Positions 1 to 5,884 of a stretch of DNA of 27,527 nt are shown here, in pieces. Source of the DNA: an uncultured Collinsella sp. (lineage in GTDB: Bacteria > Actinomycetota > Coriobacteriia > Coriobacteriales > Coriobacteriaceae). The notes under the pieces are model-generated. The model was not told where the DNA came from. It saw nothing but the letters and a program-made list of their open reading frames with translations, and did not search any database. The first letter of the stretch is position 1, and each line of letters starts with the position of its first letter. The translations under genes were made by a program, and so were the position numbers. The stretch spans positions 1 through 27,527 of the forward strand of contig URWC01000005.1 of assembly GCA_900551555.1 (NCBI GenBank), written 5' to 3'.

Positions 1-757
1 CGGCCACGAGCCCGGCGTGGCTGTCGGAGACCACGAGGCGAACGCCGGCCAGCCCGCGCTCGCGCAGCCCGCCGAGGAATGCCGCCCAGGAGTCCTCGCT
101 CTCGGTGTCGACTACGTCGCAGCCCAGGAAGTGCTTGCGCCCGTCGGCGCCCAGCCCGATCGCGGTCACGACGCCCTGCGAGACGACCGACGAGCCGACC
201 CTGCAGCTCATGTAGGTGGCGTCGAGCCACAGGTAGCAGCACGGCGTGCCCGAAAGGTCGCGGCTGCGGAACTCCTCCACCTCGGCGTCGAGGTCGGAGC
301 AGAGGCTCGAGACCTCCGAGCTCGACAGCGAGGATATGCCCAGCTTGGACGCCACGCGCTCGACCTTGCGGGTGGACACGCCGCACACGTACATCTCCTG
401 CACGATGGAGGCCACCGAGGTGTCGACGCGCGACCATCGCGCGAGCATGCCCTCGGGGTAGTAGGTGCCGTGCCTGAGCTTGGGTATCTCGAGCTCCACG
501 TCGCCCACGGCGGTCTTGAGCGACCTGGGGCGGTAGCCGTTGCGGCTGTTCTCCCTGCCGTCGCTGCGCTCGTTGCGGCTCGCGCCGCACATCTGCTGGG
601 CCTCGGAGTCCATCAGCGCGTTCATCACGCCGCCCAGCACCCTGCACGCGAACTCGCGCGCGTCGCCGCACTCCTGCCAAAGCCTCGCCGCCTCGAGGGC
701 CTCGTCGCGGCCGAGGCGCAGTACACTCTCTTCTTGGGGCATCGCCTTTCCTTCCAT
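1..757 (-). CDS. IS256-family (mutator-type) transposase, truncated by window edge
   Basis: This is the N-terminal ~252 residues of a DDE transposase; the 3' end runs off the window. Reading the minus strand gives an early SRNERSDGRENSRNGY segment and the GDVELEIPKLRHGTYYP segment typical of IS256-family transposases. The first catalytic Asp is in the WLDATY motif and the second in LVVSDSHAG. The final Glu would lie outside the window. Two in-frame ATG codons are possible starts, at 757 (preceded by AAGG, 6-nt spacing) and at 742 (preceded by GGAAGG, 7-nt spacing). I report the longer form. The enzyme would cut and paste its own element by binding the terminal inverted repeats. The element end on this side should lie around 790-820, but the other end is not visible, so neither the repeat nor a target duplication can be confirmed. 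Confidence 0.9.
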   Translation of the reverse strand, partial: MEGKAMPQEESVLRLGRDEALEAARLWQECGDAREFACRVLGGVMNALMDSEAQQMCGASRNERSDGRENSRNGYRPRSLKTAVGDVELEIPKLRHGTYYPEGMLARWSRVDTSVASIVQEMYVCGVSTRKVERVASKLGISSLSSSEVSSLCSDLDAEVEEFRSRDLSGTPCCYLWLDATYMSCRVGSSVVSQGVVTAIGLGADGRKHFLGCDVVDTESEDSWAAFLGGLRERGLAGVRLVVSDSHAGLVA

Positions 758-803
758 TCGTCACCTTCATTACTCCAACGACGAATTCTAGGCGGTGTCC
801 CCT

Positions 804-845
804 CCCTTTCAAGAAAGGGAAGAGGCGGGGCATGCCCCGCCTCTT
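804..845. repeat. Two adjacent palindromes at the likely IS end
   Basis: Bases 804-819 form a 7-bp hairpin (CCCTTTC, loop AA, GAAAGGG). Bases 820-845 are a perfect 26-bp palindrome centred on GCATGC. The first may belong to the terminal repeat of the IS256-type element. The second could be a terminator or a target hairpin. Neither has a convincing T-tract on the plus strand. Confidence 0.6.
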
Positions 846-896
846 ACACCACATCTCTGCGCGCTACCTAGACCGGTTCAACGAGGCGATTTTGAC

Positions 897-939
897 CCAA
901 ATACGCTGTTACTAAACTGGTAACAGTACTCATATTTGG
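897..939. repeat. Composite inverted repeat upstream of the SPFH gene
   Basis: CCAAATA (897-903) and CTGTTAC (906-912) are mirrored by GTAACAG (920-926) and TATTTGG (933-939), with unequal gaps of 2 and 6 nt between the half-sites. It sits 92 bp before the start codon at 1031. It could be an operator or an intergenic repeat remnant. No strong T-tract hairpin is present apart from TTTTTT at 942-947. Confidence 0.55.
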
Positions 940-1030
940 CCTTTTTTGACCACGGGTCCTCTTGTTGGTGTCACACAGCTGCTTCGTGCGGGTATCCTAA
1001 TGCCAACGTGTGCCTATCAGAGGAGAAACC

Positions 1031-1969
1031 ATGCTGTTTTCCGGTATCATCGCTGCCCTTACCAGTCTTTTGATCCCCATCATCATCCTGTTGCTGCTGC
1101 TTCCCAACGCCTGCTATGTCGTCGAGCAGCAACATGCCGTGATTATCGAGCGCCTGGGCAAGTTCAACCGTATCGTCAACGCGGGTTTCCACCTGAAGGT
1201 GCCCGTGATCGACCGCAAGGCCGCCACGGTGAGCCTGCGCACCATGAAAAACGGTTTTGGCATCGACGTTAAGACCCAGGACAACGTGACCATTGGTCTC
1301 GAGGTCTCCGCGCAGTATCACGTGAGCTACGACATGGGTGCCGGCCCGGCGGATTCGGGCATTTACAAGAGCTACTACATGCTGCAGGAGCCCGTCGATC
1401 AGATGCGCGACTTCATCACCGATGCCCTGCGCTCCTCGATTCCCGTCTATACGCTCGACGAGGTCTTTGCCAAGAAGGACGACATCGCCAAGGACGTCAA
1501 CGCTACCGTTTCCGAGCAGATGGCCGCCTACGGCTTCACCCTCGTGTCGACACTCATCACTAAAATCGCACTGCCGACCGAGGTCGAGAACTCCATGAAC
1601 GACATCAACGCAGCCCAGCGCAAGCGCGCCGCGGCACAGGAGCTCGCCGAGGCCGACCGCATCAAGCGCGTTACCGAGGCGACCGCCGAGGCCGAGGCTA
1701 TGGAAAAGGCCGGCGAGGGAATCGCCAACCAGCGCAAGGCAATCGCGCTGGGTATCAAGGACTCGCTCGAGATTATCCAGGAGACGGGCGTTGGCAACGA
1801 CGAGGCCAACCAACTGTTCATGTTTACGCAGTGGACCGAGATGATGACGGAGTTCGCTCGTACGGGTAAAAACTCGACGGTCGTGCTGCCGAGCGACTTT
1901 TCGCAGTCAGCCTCGATGTTCGAGCAGATGCTGGCCGCAGGCAAGGTCCAGGGCGATTCGAAGGAGTAG
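1031..1969 (+). CDS. SPFH / band 7 (stomatin-like) membrane protein
   Basis: The 312-residue protein has one N-terminal hydrophobic segment (about residues 4-29, rich in I and L). The band-7 region that follows begins VVEQQHAVIIERLGKFNRIV and includes GFHLKVPVID. A long Ala/Glu-rich helical stretch follows (about residues 195-240, AQRKRAAAQELAEADRIK), as expected for oligomerising SPFH proteins. Members form membrane-anchored rings that organise microdomains or control membrane proteases; the specific role here is unknown. I chose the ATG at 1031 because AGAGGAGA lies just upstream; an in-frame GTG at 1010 lacks such a site. No NfeD-type partner is next to it. The stop codon is 7 nt before rlmH and contains that gene's ribosome-binding site, so the two are probably co-transcribed. 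Confidence 0.9.
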   Translation: MLFSGIIAALTSLLIPIIILLLLLPNACYVVEQQHAVIIERLGKFNRIVNAGFHLKVPVIDRKAATVSLRTMKNGFGIDVKTQDNVTIGLEVSAQYHVSYDMGAGPADSGIYKSYYMLQEPVDQMRDFITDALRSSIPVYTLDEVFAKKDDIAKDVNATVSEQMAAYGFTLVSTLITKIALPTEVENSMNDINAAQRKRAAAQELAEADRIKRVTEATAEAEAMEKAGEGIANQRKAIALGIKDSLEIIQETGVGNDEANQLFMFTQWTEMMTEFARTGKNSTVVLPSDFSQSASMFEQMLAAGKVQGDSKE

Positions 1970-1975
1970 GCACGC

Positions 1976-2446
1976 GTGAAGTACACCGTAGTTTGCGTCG
2001 GCAAGCTCAAGGAGCGCTTTTGGAAGGATGCCTGCGCCGAGTACACCAAGCGCCTGGGCGCCTATGCCAAGGTGGATATGCGCGAGGTGGCCGATATCGA
2101 TCCGGCTAAGGCGGGCGGCGTGGATGCCGCGCGCGACAAGGAGGGGGCGGCGATTCTTGCCGCCTTGCCGCCGAGGGCACATGTGATTCTGCTTGCCATC
2201 GAGGGCAAGGAGCGCTCGAGCGAGGAGCTCTCGGCGCGCCTCGATGACCTTATGCTGCGAGGAAATAGCGATATCGCCTTTGTGATTGGCGGCTCGGATG
2301 GCGTGAGCGATGCCGTGCGTGCACGCGCCGACGAGATGCTCAGCTTTGGACGCATTACCTTGCCGCACAACCTGGCGCGCGTGGTGCTGCTGGAGCAGAT
2401 TTACCGTGCCTGCAAAATCAGCCGTGGCGAGCCGTATCACAAATAG
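1976..2446 (+). CDS. rlmH: 23S rRNA (pseudouridine-1915-N3)-methyltransferase RlmH
   Basis: The 156-residue protein matches the usual RlmH length and starts MKYTVVCVGKLKERFW. It has the SPOUT-family glycine motif FVIGGSDG at residues 102-109 and the diagnostic C-terminus RVVLLEQIYRACKISRGEPYHK-like (last ~22 residues), where the knot binds S-adenosylmethionine. The enzyme methylates N3 of pseudouridine 1915 in helix 69 of 23S rRNA, acting on assembled 70S ribosomes as a homodimer. The start is GTG at 1976, with AAGGAG at 1961-1966 inside the end of the preceding gene, so translation may be coupled to the SPFH gene. Confidence 0.97.
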   Translation: MKYTVVCVGKLKERFWKDACAEYTKRLGAYAKVDMREVADIDPAKAGGVDAARDKEGAAILAALPPRAHVILLAIEGKERSSEELSARLDDLMLRGNSDIAFVIGGSDGVSDAVRARADEMLSFGRITLPHNLARVVLLEQIYRACKISRGEPYHK

Positions 2447-2519
2447 GTCGGCAATACGAAACAATGGCGTGGGACAATAGCTTTCGTTTTGAAGAACGTG
2501 TCTGAGAGGACTATGTGAT

Positions 2520-3290
2520 ATGAAGATCGGATTTGTCGGTTTTGGCAATATGGCGAGCGCTATGGCCGATGGCTGGATTGCCGCCGGTGTGTCTGCGGGC
2601 GACATGTGCGCCTGCGCGGGCCGCTATGACGCTCTCGTCGAGCGTTGTGAGGCACGCGGCATGGCCGCCTGCCATGATGCGGCAGAGGTTGTCGCCGCAT
2701 CCGATATCGTGGTTGCTGCTGTCAAGCCGTACATGATCGAGAAGGTTTTCGCTCCGCTGAAGGACGTGCTTGCCGACAAGGTCGTCCTTTCGGTCGCTTG
2801 GACCTGGGATAGCGCCAAGTGGGAGCAGGTCCTGCCGGGCATCGCTCACATCTCGACGGTACCCAACACGCCGGTATCGGTGGGCGAGGGTGTCATTGCC
2901 TGCGAGAAGGCCTCTACGCTTAGCGGCGAGCAGCGCGACACGGTGCTCGGCCTGCTCGGAAAGCTCGGCACGGTGGTCGAGCTCGATTCGAGTCTGCTGT
3001 TTGTGGGCGGCACCGTGGGCGGTTGTGCCCCGGCATTTGTTGCCATGGCAATCGAGGCCCTGGGCGATGCAGCCGTTAAGCACGGTATTCCGCGCGCCGA
3101 TGCCTATCGCATCGTGAGCCAGATGGTGTTGGGTACGGCAAAACTGCAGCTTGCAACCGGTCAGCATCCTGCGGCGATGAAGGACGCCGTGTGCTCGCCT
3201 GGTGGCGCCACCATCAAGGGCGTCGTCGCACTCGAGGACGCTGGCATGCGCAGCGCCCTGGTCAAGGCCATCGACGCCACTCTCCAGTAA
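2520..3290 (+). CDS. proC: Pyrroline-5-carboxylate reductase
   Basis: The 256-residue enzyme catalyses the last step of proline synthesis, the NAD(P)H-dependent reduction of 1-pyrroline-5-carboxylate. The N-terminal Rossmann motif GFVGFGNMASAM (residues 4-15) binds the nucleotide. The middle contains VAAVKPYMIEKV and HISTVPNTPVSVGEG. The C-terminal dimerisation domain carries the family signature around MKDAVCSPGGATIKGV. The ATG at 2520 has GAGAGGA 9 nt upstream. It follows rlmH after 73 bp. It is slightly shorter than the ~265-275 aa that is common, with no obvious missing part. Confidence 0.96.
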   Translation: MKIGFVGFGNMASAMADGWIAAGVSAGDMCACAGRYDALVERCEARGMAACHDAAEVVAASDIVVAAVKPYMIEKVFAPLKDVLADKVVLSVAWTWDSAKWEQVLPGIAHISTVPNTPVSVGEGVIACEKASTLSGEQRDTVLGLLGKLGTVVELDSSLLFVGGTVGGCAPAFVAMAIEALGDAAVKHGIPRADAYRIVSQMVLGTAKLQLATGQHPAAMKDAVCSPGGATIKGVVALEDAGMRSALVKAIDATLQ

Positions 3291-3295
3291 GCCGA

Positions 3296-3443
3296 CCAAA
3301 AAGGGACAGGTTTATTTTGGCAGGTTTTTTCCTGCGGTTTTGTCCCTTGAGCGAAAAGCGCCCCGCAACTGGCTCAATTCCAGTTGCGGGGCGCTTGCAT
3401 TTGCCCAGATAAAACCGACCAAAATAAACCTGTCCCTTTTTGG
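3296..3443. repeat. Nested inverted repeat with 25-bp perfect outer arms
   Basis: Bases 3296-3320 and 3419-3443 are perfect 25-bp reverse complements carrying the GGGACAGGTTTATTTTGG core. They enclose a second perfect hairpin at 3356-3396. The motif resembles the other GGGAC palindromes in this window (19761-19799, 22178-22233). It lies exactly between the convergent proC and 57-aa genes. REP-like or terminator functions are both possible. Confidence 0.85.
3356..3396. terminator. 17-bp hairpin between convergent genes, probable bidirectional terminator
   Basis: The perfect stem AAGCGCCCCGCAACTGG (3356-3372) pairs with 3380-3396 around the 7-nt loop CTCAATT. Reading left (minus strand) the stem is followed by TTTTCGC, and reading right by GCATTT. 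It is placed to end proC and the small minus-strand gene. Confidence 0.7.
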
Positions 3444-3447
3444 CAGG

Positions 3448-3621
3448 TTAGTCCCAGAAGCTGTCTTCCTCGTCCTCGGATTTGGGACCGCGGTCGACGT
3501 ACATCTTATGGGTGCGCTTCTCCATCACAAAGGCAAGAATCGCAAACAGCAGGATGCCGCCGGCGAAAAGGATGGCAAAACCGGTGCGGGTGCCAAACAA
3601 AAAGGAAAAAACTGCGTCCAT
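3448..3621 (-). CDS. Small single-pass membrane protein, unknown function (57 aa)
   Basis: The minus strand encodes 57 residues. It begins MDAVFSFLFGTRTGFAILFA, has one hydrophobic helix (about residues 13-33), then a basic stretch EKRTHKMYVDR and an acidic tail ending EDEEDSFWD. A GAAGG site lies 6 nt before the ATG. A clean membrane-then-charged-tail layout, a proper ribosome-binding site and a terminator-like hairpin just downstream argue for a real gene rather than noise. The topology suggests a short outside N-terminus and a cytoplasmic tail. I do not recognise a named function. It is divergent from serS, sharing the 111-bp intergenic region. Confidence 0.75.
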   Translation of the reverse strand: MDAVFSFLFGTRTGFAILFAGGILLFAILAFVMEKRTHKMYVDRGPKSEDEEDSFWD

Positions 3622-3732
3622 TGGGTGCCTTCTTGCGTAGTTGAGTTGGGTCGTAAACGCTCATAAGTATATACTTGCCCATACATGTACAAGGTTGCAA
3701 CCTAAATGGAATGTATATCGCCGGAGGATCTA

Positions 3733-5016
3733 ATGCTTGATATCAAGTTTGTTCGCGAGAACCCTGATGCCATCGACACCGCCATGGCTAACCGCCAGAC
3801 GTCTTGGAATCGCGAGAAGTTTTTTGAGCTCGACGATGAGCGCCGTGCCGTCATCACCGAGGTCGAGGAGCTCCAGGCCACGCGCAACGCCGAGTCCAAG
3901 AAGATCGGCGCCCTGATGAAGGAGGGCAAGAAGGACGAGGCCGAGGCCGCCAAGGAGGCCGTGCGCGCCGTCAACGAGAAGATCGACGGTCTGGCCGAGC
4001 GCCGCACTGCCCTCGAGCAGGAGCAGTACGACTTCATGGCTCACCTGCCCAACATTCCGTGCGAGGCCACCCCGTACGGCAAGGACGAGGACGAGAACAT
4101 CGAGCGTCGCCGCTGGGGCACCCCGCGCGAGTTCGACTTCGACTTTAAGCCGCACTGGGATCTGGGTACCGACCTCGACATCCTCGATTTCGAGCGCGGC
4201 AACAAGCTCTCCGGCAGCCGCTTCACCGTTCTCGGTGGCGCCGGCGCTCGCCTGGAGCGCGCTCTCATCAACTTCTTCCTGGACACGCACACCAGCCGTG
4301 GCTTTAAGGAGTGGTGGCCGCCCATCGTCGTCAAGCGTCAGACCATGTTTGGCACGGGCCAGCTCCCCAAGTTCGAGGACGACGCCTATCACGTCTCGGG
4401 CGACAACTTCCTGATCCCCACCGCCGAGGTCGTGCTCACCAACTTGCACGCCGGCGAGGTTCTGGACGCCGACACCCTGCCGCGCCGCTACACCGCCTTC
4501 ACTCCTTGCTTCCGTGAGGAAGCCGGTTCCGCTGGTCGCGACACCCGCGGCATCATCCGCCAGCACGAGTTCGACAAGGTCGAGATGGTCAAGTTCGCCA
4601 AGCCGGAGGAGTCCGACGAGGAGCTCGAGAGCATGACCGCCGAGGCCGAGTACCTGCTGCAGCAGCTGGGCCTTCCGTATCGTGTGATTAGCCTGTGCAC
4701 CGGCGATCTGGGCTTCTCTGCCCGTCAGACCTACGACGTCGAGGTTTGGCTGCCGAGCTACAACGCCTACAAGGAGATCAGCTCCTGCTCCAACTGCGGC
4801 GACTTCCAGGCTCGCCGCGCCAATATCAAGTATCGCGACCCCGAGAACTTCAAGGGTTCGCGCTACCTGCATACCCTCAACGGCTCCGGTCTGCCGGCTG
4901 GCCGCACGATGGCCGCCATTCTGGAGAACTACCAGAACGCCGACGGCACCATCACGATCCCCGAGGTTCTGCGTCCCTACATGGGCGGCCTCGAGAAGAT
5001 CGAGCCGGTCGCGTAA
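3733..5016 (+). CDS. serS: Serine--tRNA ligase
   Basis: The 427-residue class II synthetase charges tRNA-Ser with serine via a seryl-adenylate. The N-terminal ~100 residues form the tRNA-binding coiled coil (LDIKFVRENPDAIDTAMANR, then an E/K/A-rich helical hairpin). Motif 2 is FREEAGSAGRDTRG from residue 260, and motif 3 is GSGLPAGRTMAAILEN at about 384-399. IPTAEVVLTN, the TxE serine-binding region, is also present. I used the ATG at 3733, which has GGAGG 5 nt upstream, rather than an in-frame ATG at 3706. Length matches bacterial SerRS. No T-box leader is seen in the short upstream region. A tRNA-Ser gene lies 4.8 kb downstream. Confidence 0.98.
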   Translation: MLDIKFVRENPDAIDTAMANRQTSWNREKFFELDDERRAVITEVEELQATRNAESKKIGALMKEGKKDEAEAAKEAVRAVNEKIDGLAERRTALEQEQYDFMAHLPNIPCEATPYGKDEDENIERRRWGTPREFDFDFKPHWDLGTDLDILDFERGNKLSGSRFTVLGGAGARLERALINFFLDTHTSRGFKEWWPPIVVKRQTMFGTGQLPKFEDDAYHVSGDNFLIPTAEVVLTNLHAGEVLDADTLPRRYTAFTPCFREEAGSAGRDTRGIIRQHEFDKVEMVKFAKPEESDEELESMTAEAEYLLQQLGLPYRVISLCTGDLGFSARQTYDVEVWLPSYNAYKEISSCSNCGDFQARRANIKYRDPENFKGSRYLHTLNGSGLPAGRTMAAILENYQNADGTITIPEVLRPYMGGLEKIEPVA

Positions 5017-5039
5017 CTTGGCTGCATAGGGGATATGCA

Positions 5040-5068
5040 AGGGCGCTCCTTCGGGGGCGCCCTATTTC
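5040..5068 (+). terminator. Hairpin after serS
   Basis: AGGGCGCTCC (5040-5049) pairs with 5054-5063 (with two G-U pairs) around TTCG, followed by ATTTCG. The stem is strong but the T-tract is poor. Confidence 0.6.
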
Positions 5069-5116
5069 GTGCGCAGGTCCATATCATGCCGTGCGGACAG
5101 CTCAATAGAAAACACA

Positions 5117-5156
5117 CGAACAACTGTTCTGTATACAGCTATCTACCTGTTATGCT
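5117..5156 (+). promoter_or_regulatory. LexA-like box overlapping a candidate promoter
   Basis: CGAACAACTGTTCT at 5117-5130 matches the Gram-positive SOS box core CGAAC-N4-GTTC. It is followed by the palindrome CTGTATACAG (5129-5138) and an extended -10 (TGT TATGCT, 5148-5156). The box would overlap the -35 region, as at SOS promoters. The 125-aa gene starts at 5190. Confidence 0.45.
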
Positions 5157-5189
5157 TTTGCTAAATAAGAGCGAGAGAAAGGGGACGCG

Positions 5190-5567
5190 ATGGAGCTGTT
5201 TGATGATCGGGTGGTTTTGTTTGAGAGCGACGAGGGTGGGGAGTACCTGCTTGTAACGTGTGAGCCGTCTGGCATGGGTGGCCTGGTGGTTCGACAGACG
5301 AGTGAGGGTCCGTTGACACAATGGTGTTTTGAGGAGTCGCCGCATGTGGTCGAGACCTTTGTGACGCACGTGGGGCTTGTGGCGCTGGAGCACTTCTATG
5401 GAGTTGGGACTTCCAACCAGGTCGCGCGCATGCTGAGCATCTCGTTTGCCGATTATGATTGTGCCCAGCGGGTGAGATCGCTCCTGAGGGAACTTGATGC
5501 CAAGTTTGACGTGATCGAAAAGCCAATCGATCGTACGGGGAACGGCGGTATATGCGGAGCAGCATGA
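5190..5567 (+). CDS. Hypothetical protein, 125 aa
   Basis: I do not recognise the family. The 125-residue acidic soluble protein has no signal peptide or membrane helix. The first half is beta-like (RVVLFESDEGGEYLLVTCEP, then GGLVVRQTSEG). The second half looks helical (VARMLSISFADYDCAQRVRSLLRELDAKFDVIEKP). The ATG at 5190 has AAAGGGG about 7 nt upstream, and codon use looks like the neighbours. It stands alone between serS and tRNA-Arg, and a LexA-like palindrome lies in its promoter region. The tail ends GNGGICGAA. I think it is a real gene but offer no function. Confidence 0.75.
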   Translation: MELFDDRVVLFESDEGGEYLLVTCEPSGMGGLVVRQTSEGPLTQWCFEESPHVVETFVTHVGLVALEHFYGVGTSNQVARMLSISFADYDCAQRVRSLLRELDAKFDVIEKPIDRTGNGGICGAA

Positions 5568-5603
5568 CAAAACTGCGTTTCACAAAAAAGTTTGAGATTG
5601 AGC

Positions 5604-5635
5604 TTGACTCCAATAAGCTAAAGTGGTTTTATATG
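5604..5635 (+). promoter_or_regulatory. Probable promoter of tRNA-Arg
   Basis: TTGACT at 5604-5609 (-35) is followed by the AT-rich TTTTATATG at 5627-5635, which holds a -10 candidate (TTATAT, 5629-5634). Spacing is 17-19 nt depending on register. The tRNA begins at 5645. Confidence 0.5.
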
Positions 5636-5644
5636 TCTTGCGCT

Positions 5645-5721
5645 GCGGCGTTACCTCAGCTGGATAGAGGGTCTGACTACGAATCAGAACGTCATAGGTT
5701 CGAATCCTATACGCCGCACCA
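5645..5721 (+). tRNA. tRNA-Arg (anticodon ACG)
   Basis: A complete cloverleaf can be drawn. The acceptor GCGGCGT pairs with ACGCCGC, the D-stem is CCTC/GAGG, and the anticodon stem TCTGA/TCAGA surrounds the loop CTACGAA. The T-arm is ATAGG-TTCGAAT-CCTAT, and the discriminator A and CCA tail are encoded. The ACG anticodon, with A34 converted to inosine by TadA, reads CGU, CGC and CGA arginine codons. Confidence 0.97.
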
Positions 5722-5731
5722 ATCGAACTTG

Positions 5732-5760
5732 AAGCCTCCGGCAACGGGGGCTTTTCTTTT
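5732..5760 (+). terminator. Intrinsic terminator after tRNA-Arg
   Basis: AAGCCTCCG (5732-5740) pairs with CGGGGGCTT (5745-5753) around GCAA, followed by TTCTTTT. Confidence 0.85.
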
Positions 5761-5884
5761 ACGCCAGCTTGAGTGCTTTCGTCCAAAGGGACGATTTCCT
5801 GTCGACTCGTGTAAGATTCCGAGTAGGTGTCGCGGCCCATCCGCGACCACTCCTTCTCTCAACGACCGATCAGGGTGATATTTC

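Noticed and set aside
17..871. A 284-codon plus-strand open frame at the window start
   Set aside because: It is antisense to the IS256-family transposase, whose catalytic motifs are clear on the minus strand.
3622..3732. T-box leader for serS
   Set aside because: The region is only 111 bp, with no T-box consensus and no terminator/antiterminator pair.
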